Shown piece after piece: positions 1-11,349 of a stretch of 64,000 nucleotides of DNA. Origin of the DNA: Zelonia costaricensis (taxonomy: Eukaryota > Euglenozoa > Kinetoplastea > Trypanosomatida > Trypanosomatidae). The notes beneath the pieces were generated by a model that had not been told where the DNA came from, searched no databases, and saw only the letters and a program-made list of their open reading frames with translations. Each line of letters opens with the position of its first letter. Position 1 is the stretch's first letter. Position numbers and translations under genes: made by a program. The DNA lies in the NCBI GenBank assembly GCA_030849075.1, contig JASAOO010003522.1:28420-92419 (forward strand). Reading direction: 5' to 3'.

Positions 1-3000
1 CCCTCGGTGGATGAAGGTCCAGCGCTGGCGACGCACCCCGCCCCCTTAAAGCAGCGCGCGCCCTCTGCTGCTCAGCCCAACAATGCGGAGCCCTCACCCA
101 CGGCTGGCACCGCCGCCGTAGCGCCGTGGACCGCCGCGCACGAGGCGTCGCTGCGATCGCTGCTGGCGGAGGCGGCGTGGAAGTGCGGACGGTGGAGCAG
201 CGTGCCGCTGGTCGGCCCCGCCTCCGCCGGTGGCGGCAGCTCGGTTGTGCCCGAGCACCCTCTGGGGCATGCCGTCTCGGCCACGCACGGAGGCAGAGCC
301 CAGACGGCAGCGGGCCTGGCAGCCGCCACGGGTGTGCCCCGGGCTGTGATGGAGCGGCTCACAGGCGCGAGCGACCCGTGCACACGCGGCGCGTCAGCCG
401 CTGGCACACTCTCCGCCGCCGACGGGGGCACCGATGGCTTCTACGTTCATCTTCTCTTCGCCTTCGTCACGCTGACGCAGGCGCAACCGCGGGTGGCACT
501 GCAGCACGTGCGCCGCGCCGAGCTCGCGCTGCGCCGCCAGCTGTCCGCCACGACGTTTGCGGCGACAATGCTGGCGGCGGAGGCGCTGAGTGAGGTGCGC
601 GCGTGTGCCGCGCAAGTATGCGCGGCATCGGCAGAAGTGTCGCAGGCGGCAGTGGGTCGTGTTCCGGGGCGGCGCGGTGCGCGCGGTGTGCGTGCGGCTG
701 CCTCCGCGCCGGCCGGTGCTCTTCCAGCGTGGCTCCTTCGGCAGGCGGGGGCACCGCGGCCCTGTGCGTCAGCCCCCCTTGGGTCAGAAGAGGATGGCGC
801 GTCAACGGTCGTGGCAGCCACGGAGTACCCCGCACGGCGCGTGTGGCACGCAGTGCGGCACGCCCTCTGCCAAGTGTACGGCGACGGCGAAGCGTGGTAC
901 CGCGTGATGCTGCAGGCCACCGAAGACGCCCTGCTGCACCACGACGCCGCCACGGCGCAGCGCTGGCTCACGGATTGGGAAGCGCAGCACGCGTCGTCCT
1001 CATCGCCGTTGCTGCTGCTGCGCATGCCGCCCGGGTCTGCAGCACCGTCCGGGACATCCCTGTGGCATGGGCAGGGCGACGCGGCGGCGAGGCCCGCACC
1101 TGCAGCGCTGGACGTGCATCGGCGTCAGATGGACGTGATGTTGCGCAAGGCGCAGGCGGCGTACGGGCTGGGCCGCTGGCGTGAGGCCCTCGCGCTCCTC
1201 CAGCCCCCCGCGCTGATCACGAGAAGCGCACTGGAGCATGCCTCGACATCACCGGCAGCCGCAGCGACGGCGGGGGCGGCGGCGGCACTCGCGCGATGGC
1301 ACCCCCACTGCAACGGCGTCGACTGGTCGAGCGCACCGTCGAGTGCGCCGCAGGATGCCCGAGTCGTGCAGCAGCTGATGGTGTGGCACAGCGAGCTGCA
1401 GCTCGTGCCCCCGTCCCACCTCGTGCGAGACCCGTTCCTGTCGCGCGCCGCCGCCTCGGACACGACGGGGGCGTGCAGCTTCCTGCTGGCGCGACTCTGC
1501 CACGCCCTCGCCGACGGCATCGCGCAACGCGTGTCGAGCCATGAGCAGCAGCAGGTGCGCGCAAGTGTGGAGGCGTCACGGCAGCTCAAGGCCGAGCTGG
1601 AGGCGCAGCTGGAGCAGGCGACGCACCCGACCGCGACAGCCGCGCTGATGACAATGGCCCCACCGTCGTCCGCGGGAGGTCGGCTCGGCACAGGGACTGA
1701 CGCACGCGGCGGCGGCGGTGCGGCCTCCGGAAGCAACGCCACCACGGTGATGCCCGGTCGTGGCGGCGCGGCGGCCGCCGCCGTCGCCGCTGTTATCCTC
1801 AGTGATGATCAGCTCCGCGTCGTGCGTCGCCGCATCCGCGAGCTGGCAGCCGACATCAAGCGGCAGGAGGAGGAGTGGCAGAGCGATAAATCTAACTACG
1901 GCCTCTACCGCCGCAGCGCCATCAACGCCTACTCGCGCTTCCTTCAGTTCCATCATCAAGCAGCGGCCGCTGCCCACCCCTGCAACGAGGGCCGCGGTGG
2001 CGTTGGCGCTGGCCCTGGACGATCAGCTGCTGCTGGTGCAGACGGAGCCGCGTCACGCGCGCCTACAAGCGGCACGACGGCGCACACGGAGGCCGTCCGC
2101 TGTGTGCCTGCGGACCCGCAGGAGGACATCGTGCACGCCGTCTTCGGCTTCGTGGAGCTCTGGCTGAACGACGCGGATGTGGAGCAGGGTGGTGGGGCTG
2201 AGGTGCTAGGCAAGGTGCTGAGCAAGGCGGTGGAGCGCATCCCCACGGCCGTCTTCGTTCCCCTGGCGAGCCAGCTCACGGCGCAGCTCGGTGGCCCGGC
2301 CGAGGGCGGTCGCCTCGCTGTACTTGTCGCGCGCATGGCCCGTGACTACCCCGTGCACGTGGTGTGGCCGCTGCTGGCGCTGTGTCATGGCCACACATTC
2401 GCCAAGTCGCGTGACGTGAATGCGCTGCACTGCGTCGATGAAGTAAAGATTGCCGCAGCGCGGCAGCTGCTCACCGATCTCGCCGCAACGTCGCAAGCTC
2501 ACGCTGGTCGAAGCGGGGCTGCCTCCGACGAGGGGGGCGCAGCGCGGCTCGCGACGCTGGTGCAGCAGGCGCAGCTCCTCAGCGAGGCGTACCTTGAGCT
2601 GGCCTTCGACCGCAGTGCAGCGACGGCGCAGACCGACAAGCGCCACCCCATTCGCCGAGATATGCAGCTGCTGCAGAGCGTGCGCAACCTGTCCATCCCA
2701 CCGCCCAGCTCCATCGACTTGTCCGCCGCGCCGTTGCCGGGCACCGCCTTCACAGGCCCGGTCTTGCGACGTTACCAGGACTACTTCACGACACCGGGCG
2801 GCGTGAACGTGCCCAAGGTGCTCCTCTGCGAGCTCAGCGACGGCACGGTGGTGCGGCAGCTGCTGAAGGCCGGCGACGACCTGCGGCAGGACGCGCTGAT
2901 CGAGCAACTCTTCAGCACCGCGAACAGCCTGTTCGCGCGCCGCCCCACCACCCGTCCCTTGCGTGTCCGCACCTTCACGATTGTGCCGCTGTCCCCCGCA

Positions 3001-3873
3001 GCGGGCATCCTCCAGTGGGTCGAGCGCACCACGCCGCTGGGAGAGTACCTCACCGGGAGGCTCGCCGGCAAGCACGAGCTGCCGGGCGCGCACGAGCGCT
3101 ACTTCCCCGGTGAGCCGGCAACGCGGGAGTGTCGGATGCGGCTGCAGAGCGCCGCGCCGAGTGCGAAGCCGCAGGTGCTGCTCGGCCTGTACGAGACCTT
3201 CACCCCGGCGCTGCACTACTTTTTTCTGGAGACGTACACGTCGGCGGCGGTGTGGGTGGCGCGGCAGCAGAGCTTCACCCGCAGCGTGGCGGCGTCGAGC
3301 ATGATGGGCTACATCGTTGGCCTCGGGGACCGCCACATCAACAACATCCTGCTCCACCGCGGCACCGCCGAGGTCGTCCATATTGACCTCGGCATCGCCT
3401 TCGACCAGAGTCGCCTGCTGCCCGTGCCGGAGCTCGTGCCCTTCCGCCTGACACGAAACATGATCGACGGGTTGGGGGTGCGGGGCACGGAGGGCAGCCT
3501 GCGTCCGTGTGCCGAGGCGGCGCTGCACCTGCTGCGTGGCAAGCGCGAGCTCATGTGCACCATCCTTGGCTCCATCATGCATGACCCGCTGGCGCGGTGG
3601 GCGATCGGGCCGGTGCAGCCGCCGCAGCCGCCGCCTCGACAGGGCGGTGCTGCTGCGGCGCTTGATGAAAGTGCGCGGCAGGTGGCGCCCCTGCGGCGGC
3701 ACGGCAGCAGCGCCGACGCGGCCCGCACACTCGCCCGCATCGAGGCGAAGCTGCGCGGCTACGACGGCGGCGACGTCCTGAGCGTGCCGACGCAGGTGCG
3801 GAAGCTGGTGGAGGAGGCGCAGCGCGTCGAGAGCCTTGCGATGATGTTCCCCGGCTGGTCGCAGTGGGTGTAA
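1..3873 (+). CDS. ATM/Tel1-like PIKK protein kinase, C-terminal part (5' end outside window)
   Basis: C-terminal ~1290 residues of a phosphatidylinositol-3-kinase-related protein kinase. The reading frame is open to the left window edge (the first in-frame candidate is GTG, not ATG), so the start lies outside. Seen: a FAT-like stretch with YPVHVVWPLLAL (about 2340-2385), then GGVNVPK, DDLRQD (about 2875), the catalytic loop GDRHINN (about 3325), HIDLG in place of DFG (about 3379), FRLTRNMIDG, and a C-terminal FATC domain ending in FPGWSQWV. The GGVNVPK, DDLRQD, HIDLG and FRLTR wording fits ATM/Tel1 rather than TOR, ATR or DNA-PK. Family knowledge: a nuclear kinase that signals DNA double-strand breaks and telomere state. 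Ala/Gly-rich insertions (about 1620-1800, 1970-2090) split the helical region. Catalytic residues look intact. The assignment is strong; activity is inferred. Confidence 0.93.
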   Translation, partial: PSVDEGPALATHPAPLKQRAPSAAQPNNAEPSPTAGTAAVAPWTAAHEASLRSLLAEAAWKCGRWSSVPLVGPASAGGGSSVVPEHPLGHAVSATHGGRAQTAAGLAAATGVPRAVMERLTGASDPCTRGASAAGTLSAADGGTDGFYVHLLFAFVTLTQAQPRVALQHVRRAELALRRQLSATTFAATMLAAEALSEVRACAAQVCAASAEVSQAAVGRVPGRRGARGVRAAASAPAGALPAWLLRQAGAPRPCASAPLGSEEDGASTVVAATEYPARRVWHAVRHALCQVYGDGEAWYRVMLQATEDALLHHDAATAQRWLTDWEAQHASSSSPLLLLRMPPGSAAPSGTSLWHGQGDAAARPAPAALDVHRRQMDVMLRKAQAAYGLGRWREALALLQPPALITRSALEHASTSPAAAATAGAAAALARWHPHCNGVDWSSAPSSAPQDARVVQQLMVWHSELQLVPPSHLVRDPFLSRAAASDTTGACSFLLARLCHALADGIAQRVSSHEQQQVRASVEASRQLKAELEAQLEQATHPTATAALMTMAPPSSAGGRLGTGTDARGGGGAASGSNATTVMPGRGGAAAAAVAAVILSDDQLRVVRRRIRELAADIKRQEEEWQSDKSNYGLYRRSAINAYSRFLQFHHQAAAAAHPCNEGRGGVGAGPGRSAAAGADGAASRAPTSGTTAHTEAVRCVPADPQEDIVHAVFGFVELWLNDADVEQGGGAEVLGKVLSKAVERIPTAVFVPLASQLTAQLGGPAEGGRLAVLVARMARDYPVHVVWPLLALCHGHTFAKSRDVNALHCVDEVKIAAARQLLTDLAATSQAHAGRSGAASDEGGAARLATLVQQAQLLSEAYLELAFDRSAATAQTDKRHPIRRDMQLLQSVRNLSIPPPSSIDLSAAPLPGTAFTGPVLRRYQDYFTTPGGVNVPKVLLCELSDGTVVRQLLKAGDDLRQDALIEQLFSTANSLFARRPTTRPLRVRTFTIVPLSPAAGILQWVERTTPLGEYLTGRLAGKHELPGAHERYFPGEPATRECRMRLQSAAPSAKPQVLLGLYETFTPALHYFFLETYTSAAVWVARQQSFTRSVAASSMMGYIVGLGDRHINNILLHRGTAEVVHIDLGIAFDQSRLLPVPELVPFRLTRNMIDGLGVRGTEGSLRPCAEAALHLLRGKRELMCTILGSIMHDPLARWAIGPVQPPQPPPRQGGAAAALDESARQVAPLRRHGSSADAARTLARIEAKLRGYDGGDVLSVPTQVRKLVEEAQRVESLAMMFPGWSQWV

Positions 3874-5061
3874 AGGATGGTGCACGTGCGCACAACACAT
3901 GGCGGCCGGGGACAGCATGCAGTCGGGGCGGGGGGGGGACCGAGAGAAACGTAAGGGGCTTCGCCTGTGAGCTCTTGCTCTTGTTTATTGGTGGCTTGAC
4001 GCGGCACAAGTGGAGAAGACCTCGGCACGCGATGCGAAGGATTGCGCTACGACCAGGATGCACGGCGGTGCACACACGTGTCGGTGCTCACTAAAACCAT
4101 AAGAACAACAACGACAAGCGTAGGGCAATAGCTCAAGAAGCGGGTGACAGAGCGACAGTCGTGTCAAGCGTCTCGCGGCACCTCTTCAGTCGAGACTGGC
4201 GTTGCGAGGGGGGGGGGGGGATGGGGGGAATGGGGGACGGGGGCATCGAGAGAGCGGAGTGGATGCTGCTCGCTTCTCCTCTTCCCCCTCCCCCACTCGT
4301 CGGTGCATCGAGTTCCACAATTGCGGAGCTTTGCCGAGCCGACGCGAAGATGCACGAGCACCATCGCGCATGAATGCAGCACATCGCCCACCGCGTATTC
4401 TCGCCTCGCCTACTTCCACAACTCCGCCCTCCACTTCGCTTCTCCACTCTCGCCTCCTTGCGCACGTATTGTTGGTTTGCGACCCGCCGCGGTGTGCTGC
4501 AGTGCGAGGAGGCCCCTCCCACCCCCCCCGTACATCACCCTACCCCAGGCCCGTGCACAGACAGCGCGCACACCGAAGAGCCGCGTTAGAGCCTTGACAG
4601 CAGCTCCACCACAGGCGCGCCATCTCAATCCCTCTCCCTTCCATTCGCCTGGAGCCTCTTCTCGAGCATCGCACACACACGCACATCTACACAGACACAC
4701 ACGCACACACACAAGCGCGCCTGAGCGGGTTGGTGCGTTCGTGCGGGTGCGTACTTTGGGCTTTAGGGCGTCCGCTGTCTATCACGGACACAGACCCTGC
4801 GCACTCCCCCCTACACACACATCCCACCATCCACGCTACTGAAACGGAGCCTCTGGTTGTCCTTCCCCATCACAGTGCCGCACGCTCCCGGTGCGCTCCC
4901 CCCCTCCCTCCGCCTCTTGCGCGTGCCTGCCTGTCGTGGGCCGCTTCTCCTCTTCCGCCCGCGTTTACTTCTGCGGAACGCACCCTGCATCCCCCCTCGA
5001 CCTCTCGCACACCGCTATCGTACGACTCCGGTAATTGGCTTAACACTGGTAACTAAACAAC

Positions 5062-5089
5062 CACACACACACACACACACACACACACA
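5062..5089 (+). repeat. (CA)n microsatellite
   Basis: Uninterrupted CA dinucleotide tract of 28 bases in the spacer upstream of the exportin-T gene. Confidence 0.95.
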
Positions 5090-5439
5090 TCCACACACGT
5101 ACACGTACGTCCACCGTTACCTTCTCTGACTTCAGAATTGTGAAGTGAGTTAGCGGAACGTGGCGATCGGTGAAGCGTAGGCAATACGTGTGCTGTCGGA
5201 CGTCGTGTGCTGAGTTCATCGCCATCGCCCTCGTCTGCCACATCACTCGGTTTCCTGCTACCGCGCACGCGCACGCTTTCCCTCCTCTGTCTCTCTGCTT
5301 CGTGTGTTGCGTGTGGTTGGTTTCCGTGTGCCGTTGTGTGCATTTAAATACCCTGTTTGGAGGGTCGTGTAAAGGCGCGCTCGTACCGCGGTGACGGTGC
5401 GGCGAGCCTCCCCTCCCAGTAGTCTCGTGCGCGCTCCTC

Positions 5440-5504
5440 TCTCTGCCCCCCCCCTCAGCCCTTCTTCTTCTTCTTCTCCCTTTCTCCGTCTTCACCGTCT
5501 TCAG
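5440..5504 (+). promoter_or_regulatory. Candidate trans-splice acceptor for exportin-T
   Basis: A long pyrimidine tract containing repeated CTT units ends in the first clear AG at 5503-5504. This would give a 5' UTR of about 148 bases that includes the (GT) tract at 5597-5621. The site is inferred from the usual trypanosomatid rule of polypyrimidine tract followed by AG. Confidence 0.45.
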
Positions 5505-5651
5505 CGTCCTGCCTCGACTGCCAGAGGTCGACGTGAACAGAGCGCGGCACGCCTCCTCCCCTCCCCTACCGCTTGCAAGCGCATCTCTGCGCACGCGTGT
5601 GTGTGTGTGTGTGTGTGTGTGGTTGCGTTTGTATCTGGGTCTCTCTTGCGG

Positions 5652-8600
5652 ATGTCCGGCACGGAGAACTTCACCGCGGCGCTGCAGCTCGCCCACAACT
5701 TCGACCCGAGCGTGTCGCACAATGCGCGGCTGGAGGCGGAGCGCTACCTCATGGCGCTGCGTGAGAGCGCCGATGGGCTCAATCTCTGCTTCCACATCAT
5801 CAGCAACGAGGCGGTGAATGAGCTGCGCTGTTTCTGGGCCTTCAACACTGTCATGCACCACCTGCCCGTGTTGGCCGCCACCGTGGACGCGGCGCAGGCG
5901 GAGGAGCTGTACCGCACCCTCTTCTCCTTCATCCACCGCTACCTCTTCGCCTCCCCCACAACAGCGCCAACCGACTACATCGTCAACAAACACGCGCAGA
6001 TGATGGTGGCGGGGCTGCAGGTGTTCTACCCAGCGCGCTGGCAGACTCTGTTCGACGACCTGTTCGAGATGATGAACCGCCGCCAAGCCAGCCCGTACCT
6101 GCCCACCGCCGACCTCGTGACCGTCTACGTGCTCCGCGTGTTCGAGTACGTGGATGAGCGCGTCGTGTGCGTGCGGGATCGGCAGGAGCGCGGCAAGCAG
6201 CAGCGCGTCCGCGACATGGAGCTCAAGGACGCGATGCGGGAGAAGGTGATCCCGCAGGCCGTGGACATGTGGTACCGCACGCTGCTCAGCGACGCCCGGG
6301 TGCGGACCCCCGACGTGGCGAAACTGTGCCTAAGCGTTGTGCAGACGTACATCGAGTGGGTCGACGTGAGCCTCTTCATGACCGCCGACTGGATCAACTT
6401 GCTGTACTTCTTGTTGACCGTCCCGCCCCTTCGCATCGCCGCGTGCGAGTGCTTGCTGTCGCTCGTGGAGAAGAAGCAGCTGCCGGGGATGAAGATGGAG
6501 TCGCTGAGCACGCTGAACGTCGTCGACTCGCTGCCGCGCATGATGTCGCTGTTCGAGCTTCCGCCGCCGTCGGAGGAGGCGGTGCTCTTCATCGACGCCG
6601 TGGCGAAGTTCTGCGTCGCCGTGGCAGGGCAGTTCCTTGCGCTGCTGGACACGTGCACGTCCCTCGCCCAGCAGCAGCAGCACACCACCGCCGCCGCCGC
6701 CTCTGCGGCGGTCATCGAGGTCGATGGCGTTGTGCTGCAAGATCGCCCCTTCACCGTGACGGCGGAGCTGCTCGACGGGCTCGCTGGCGCCCTACACGCG
6801 GTCGTCGCGCAGACCCTGCGCGTGCTGCAGCTGAACCTGTTCGACGTGCGCGATGCCGTCCTGCCCTTTGTGCAGGTGTACCTCAAGAGCGCCTACCTCC
6901 TCCCGTCCGAGGCGGCAGAGCTGCTGACCTCGCTGTTCCACCAGACGCGCATCAGCGGCGTCGCGCAGGACGAGGAGCGCGTGTGGGACGACGGCGTGAT
7001 TGACCAGCGCAAGGCGCTGCACAACCTGCTGCGGCTGCTGCACCGCCGCCACCCCGAGCTGGTCATGTCACACTTGCAGAGTCTCATGCTCACGGGCCTC
7101 AGCCGACTGAACGAGCGCAGCGGCGCAGACGGCGGCACGCAGCGACCCGCCGGGGCGATGGCGACGGACGACGCGGACTTCACCGACCCGGAGGTGCTGG
7201 AGGCGGCTTTGCGTTACCTCTATGAGATTGGCGAGTCGCTGCGGCTGGAGTGCCTGAGGGACACCGGCGATGTCGTAACGCAGCTGCTGCTGCAGCTCGT
7301 GACGACCGAGGCCGTGGTGAGCGGCGATGCCACGTGCGTGCATCTGGCGTTCTTCGAAGTCCTGGGCCGGTACTACCTCTTCTTCGTGTACCACGCCCAG
7401 TACATCCCGCTGCTGCTGCAGCGCCTTCTGCTGCAGCCGTGTGGCGTGATGAGCCGCAGCGACCGCGTGCGGGCCCGCATCTGCTACCTCTTCGGGTATC
7501 TGCTCCAGCTGCTCAAGGGCCAGCTTGGCGGCTTCGCGGCCGACATGGTGAATGCCCTGCACAGCATCGTCACTACGGCGCCGCAGCTTCAGGTCAGCGA
7601 CCGGCGTGAGCTGTACGAGGCGATGGGCATCCTGCTGAGCATCTGCAGCGAGGTGGACACCGACACCGTCACGAGCGCCGGCGCTGGCAGCGCGGCGGCG
7701 TCCGCGGCACTGCAGGAGCTCGCCTCCGCAGCGGCTGCCGTCGCGTCGACCGCTGCGAGTGCGGCGACGGCGGCGGGGTCACCCGGCGACGACCACGCCG
7801 CGCCGCTTCTCGTCTCTGCGGAGGGGCTGGCGACCGTGGCGCCGCTGTTGGGCCGCAAGGCTGAGCTTGTGCGAGCTGTCGTGGACTCGGCGCTGCTCTC
7901 GCTGCAGCAGGCCAGCGCCGCGTGCACGGCGGTGGGCAACGGCTGCAACGGCTTTGCGTCGTCGAGTGGGGCTGGCGCCGTTGCTGCGGCGGTGGCAGTC
8001 GCGGAGCACCCCGTGGCCGATGTCATCTCGTACGCGAGTGCGCTGGCGAAGGGCCTCGGGACTGTGGAGGCGGGCGGTGGGGCTTCAGCCTCGGTGGCCA
8101 GCGGCATGGCGGCATCGCCGGGCTCGGGCCTGGGCTCCCCCAGCGGCGGCGGCGGTGGCGGCGGCAGTGGCGGTGGTGCTGCGTCAGTGGTGGGAGGGGG
8201 AAGGTGGTCGATGGGGTCGACACCGAACTCGCCAAGCCTGGGCACGGGCGGTGGCGGTGTGCTGGACGGCCCGCTCGGTGCGGGATCGGCAGCCGCTCCA
8301 TCAGCGCTGTCGCCCACAAGCGCCTTCATCGCGCAGACCTTCCTGCACGTGACGCGCCACGTGATGGCGGCCGCGCGGCAGTGGGCGGGCAGCTCCACGG
8401 TGCGTGACACGGTCGGGCAGTACTTCCATCAGCTCATCAACACGCTGCCGTACGAGCTGCTGCGGCCCTACATCGAGGAGTATGTTGCGGTCTGCCTTGA
8501 CTGGATGGAGGCTGTCCCGGAGCTGTCGAAGCTGCTCCGCTTGATGTTCCAGTACGCCAACAAGGCCGGCGCCCGCGGCGTTGCGTCTGTGGCGCGGCTG

Positions 8601-9341
8601 ACGCCGCTGCTGTGGCAGCGGCTCTGCACCGTCGGGGCGCTGAGTGACGCGTCGCCGGTGGTGTGCATGGGAGTCGTCAGTGAGAGCGCGCGGGAGCGGG
8701 TGAACGTGTACAAGCAGTTCTTCACCTTTCTCTTTAGCGTGTCGACGTGGGGCTGCGTGGCTGCCTTCGCGATGATGCCGGCGGAGTGCTGGGTGTCAAT
8801 CCTGCAGCAGCTCTGCTACGCCATCACCCTCCCATCGGAGCTGGAGCTGCCCAAGTCCGCATTGCAGGTGCTGGAGCGGCTGACACAGGAGCTCACGGAG
8901 GGGGTTGTGTCACAGACAGTGATGCAGCACAGCGGCGGCGGTGGCGGTCGTGACGTGGATGGCGCCGCGGCGCAGCAGAACCTCCTGGCGTGCAGCGAGT
9001 GCCTCCTGCAGGAGGCGCTGCCGACCGCCCTCAACACGCTGATGGACCCCGACTTCGACCTCGACGACGCCAAGAACTTTCTGCTGCTCGGCGAGGTGCT
9101 GCAGTTCTTTCGCATGATGACGGCGCGGTACGGGGACGCGGCGATGCAGGTGCTCTACGACCGCCTCGTGCCGTGCGTCGGCGACGCCACGGCGATGGAG
9201 TGCTGCACCGCCGTGCGGGATGTACCGCGCGTCAACGCCGCGCTGAAGCTGAAGATGAAGCAACTGCTGAGCCGCGTGCACGAGGCGCGCCGGCAAGCAG
9301 CGCTCTCGTCGTCGCCGCCTCTGCAGTCGACGTCGACGTGA
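5652..9341 (+). CDS. Exportin-T (tRNA nuclear export receptor)
   Basis: 1229 residues, importin-beta/karyopherin superfamily. Family knowledge: binds mature tRNA with Ran-GTP in the nucleus and releases it in the cytoplasm. Seen: the N-terminal Xpo1-type region with NKHAQMMVAGLQVFYPARW (about residues 115-135), matching the exportin signature NKxAQ...YPxxW, then MREKVIPQAVDMWYRTL (about 195-215), a close match to the exportin-T consensus. The rest is helical, HEAT-like. The frame is open further upstream, but the start at 5652 (MSGTENF) was chosen because the preceding in-frame sequence is pyrimidine/GT-encoded low complexity and lies on the likely 5' UTR. An Ala/Ser then Gly/Ser-rich insert of about 200 residues (about 7680-8290) interrupts the middle and is absent from typical homologues. 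The assignment is strong. Confidence 0.9.
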   Translation: MSGTENFTAALQLAHNFDPSVSHNARLEAERYLMALRESADGLNLCFHIISNEAVNELRCFWAFNTVMHHLPVLAATVDAAQAEELYRTLFSFIHRYLFASPTTAPTDYIVNKHAQMMVAGLQVFYPARWQTLFDDLFEMMNRRQASPYLPTADLVTVYVLRVFEYVDERVVCVRDRQERGKQQRVRDMELKDAMREKVIPQAVDMWYRTLLSDARVRTPDVAKLCLSVVQTYIEWVDVSLFMTADWINLLYFLLTVPPLRIAACECLLSLVEKKQLPGMKMESLSTLNVVDSLPRMMSLFELPPPSEEAVLFIDAVAKFCVAVAGQFLALLDTCTSLAQQQQHTTAAAASAAVIEVDGVVLQDRPFTVTAELLDGLAGALHAVVAQTLRVLQLNLFDVRDAVLPFVQVYLKSAYLLPSEAAELLTSLFHQTRISGVAQDEERVWDDGVIDQRKALHNLLRLLHRRHPELVMSHLQSLMLTGLSRLNERSGADGGTQRPAGAMATDDADFTDPEVLEAALRYLYEIGESLRLECLRDTGDVVTQLLLQLVTTEAVVSGDATCVHLAFFEVLGRYYLFFVYHAQYIPLLLQRLLLQPCGVMSRSDRVRARICYLFGYLLQLLKGQLGGFAADMVNALHSIVTTAPQLQVSDRRELYEAMGILLSICSEVDTDTVTSAGAGSAAASAALQELASAAAAVASTAASAATAAGSPGDDHAAPLLVSAEGLATVAPLLGRKAELVRAVVDSALLSLQQASAACTAVGNGCNGFASSSGAGAVAAAVAVAEHPVADVISYASALAKGLGTVEAGGGASASVASGMAASPGSGLGSPSGGGGGGGSGGGAASVVGGGRWSMGSTPNSPSLGTGGGGVLDGPLGAGSAAAPSALSPTSAFIAQTFLHVTRHVMAAARQWAGSSTVRDTVGQYFHQLINTLPYELLRPYIEEYVAVCLDWMEAVPELSKLLRLMFQYANKAGARGVASVARLTPLLWQRLCTVGALSDASPVVCMGVVSESARERVNVYKQFFTFLFSVSTWGCVAAFAMMPAECWVSILQQLCYAITLPSELELPKSALQVLERLTQELTEGVVSQTVMQHSGGGGGRDVDGAAAQQNLLACSECLLQEALPTALNTLMDPDFDLDDAKNFLLLGEVLQFFRMMTARYGDAAMQVLYDRLVPCVGDATAMECCTAVRDVPRVNAALKLKMKQLLSRVHEARRQAALSSSPPLQSTST

Positions 9342-10658
9342 ACCGGTGACATCGCGTAACGCTGAGGGTGCTGTGCGCTTCTGGCGTTCCGGCTGCCTCG
9401 AGTGGTGCGAGGTTGGAAGAGGACGGCAAAACGGGTAGCGGCAGGGAGGAGAGGACGACTCGCTGTTGTGGATGTGGAAGGTGTGTCGAGCTCGTGTCGA
9501 TCCGCGTGCCGCGCTCCGTGTCCTTCATCCCCCACGTGTGTGTGTGTGTGTGTGTGTGTTTGGGATTGTGTGTATGTGTGCTGCTAAGTCGATTGCATAC
9601 TGTTCTGGTCCGAAGGCTGAACACACACCACTCTTGACGTAAGATAAAGTAGACGGACGCCGGTCATGTGCTGTTGCGTCGCGCTACACAGAGGGTGCAT
9701 TCGTGCGTTGACAATTTCCATCGTCCGGCGGTGCGTCTCCGCCCTCCGTGGGCCAACCAAAACCCCGCCTCTTCCACCGCCCCTCCCCTCCCCCGTCACT
9801 CACTCCCTCACTTGCACGCCACCCTCCCGAGTGACCCAACACAGGCAGACGCCGCGTCTGCCTTGTTGAGTTGCCTTGGCGCGTCGTCGCTCGTGCACCC
9901 CGAGTGCGGCCCACACGCGCCGCAAGAGAGCGGAATTGCAAGGAAACAAAATACGGTGAACGGAGGCGCAGCGGTGATGCACCGGCGTCCTGCTGTTCGC
10001 AACTCTCCCCTCCTTCCTGCCCCTTCCATGAGCGGCAACCACGGCACTTCTTGACTTCCACCTCTTCCCCATTTCCCACCCCCGTCTCGACGCTTCCCCT
10101 TCCGCACTCGCGCCTCGTGTCGCACGCTCCATCGTGCGCGCGTGCCTCTCACCCTTTACGACGACGCCGTCCCACGCTCAGCTGTAGTACCGCGTTTCCC
10201 ACATCGCAGACACACACACACACACACACACACCGCACCCCAACCCCCCGGAGGGCACGGCGCGAACGCTTTGCAGACAAGCCTACGCACACTCGCAAAC
10301 ACATACACCTCCAGCGGCCGTTCGTCAGGCGCACTCACGGACATCGGGCTGCGCTTCCTCTGACACTCTGTGCGTTTGTGCTTGTGTGTGTGTATGTTTG
10401 TGTGTGTTTACGCTCCGCCCCACCGGCACTCCACGCACGGAGTGCCCCATCAAGAGCTGAGACGTGTTTCCGCCTGACGCCTTCACCCGCCTGCGCGTGT
10501 GTGTGTGTGCCTGTGCGTGCGCGTGTCTTTAGTTGACGCTCTTCCGCTGCTTCTCAGGGTCCTCACCCCCTCCCCGCCTCACCTCCTTACCCCTTTCTTG
10601 TTCCTCTCTTGATGAAGTTCTCCCCGTTGGCGCAGCGCACCCCACCCCCACCCCTCGC

Positions 10659-10710
10659 CACACACACACACACACACACACTCACACACACACACTCACA
10701 CTCACACACA
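10659..10710 (+). repeat. (CA)n microsatellite with CTCA interruptions
   Basis: A CA-rich simple repeat of about 52 bases with three CT interruptions, in the spacer ahead of the CCCH gene. Confidence 0.95.
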
Positions 10711-11349
10711 ATCTCCTGTTGTTCAGTTCCACTCACCCCGTCTTGAGGGGATTCCCGACCCCCCCTCCATCATAACCACCAGCGCTCCCACGCCACCACC
10801 GCCCTTCACCACCTAACCGCCTCTCCAGGCACCGTGTCACCGCCTCCACACACATTCACTCGATCTCGGCCCTTTCTCTTCCCTGTGCTGATCGGCCCTC
10901 TGTACTCGTGGACTGCTCTTCCCCTCGTCGATCCTGAAACTGGTGCGTTCGTGTGTGGTTGTGTGTCAGTCGACCTTCAGCGCGTCTGTGCCACACGCCC
11001 CTGCGGTCCAAATCACAGACAGGCACCCAGACCTTCAGCCCCCCTCCCCCCTTCCCGTTCCCTCCCTTCAAAACCACTCCAACACACCAACAAACGCGCG
11101 CCCTGCACCGCCCTCCGTCTTCTCCGTCTTCTCCTTCTTCTCCCTCCCGTCACGTCTGCCTCCGCGCCTCTCCCCTGTGAAGGAGGTGCGTCGGAATCGC
11201 AGCGAGCGACAGTGGCCATCCAACCAGACCTCACCTTCGTCTGTTGGTGAGCCTTTCTCTCTCTCTCTCTCTCCCTGTGGTTTTCGTGTGTGTGTGTGTG
11301 TGCGTGCGTGCGTGTGTGCGTCTGCGGCGTTCGTCTCGTTTGAGTTCCC

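Larger units (their letters stand above)
3874..5651. other. Intergenic region between ATM-like kinase and exportin-T
   Basis: No convincing gene. It holds the kinase 3' UTR, a run of about 12 G near 4208, several C-rich tracts, a (CA) microsatellite at 5062-5089, a pyrimidine tract with AG at 5503-5504 and a (GT) microsatellite at 5597-5621 just before the exportin start. Open frames here translate to Pro/Ser/Thr/His low-complexity sequence. Confidence 0.7.

Noticed and set aside
2206..3918. Minus-strand open frame of 570 codons
   Set aside because: Exact antisense of the ATM-like kinase domain; long antisense frames are common in GC-rich genes.
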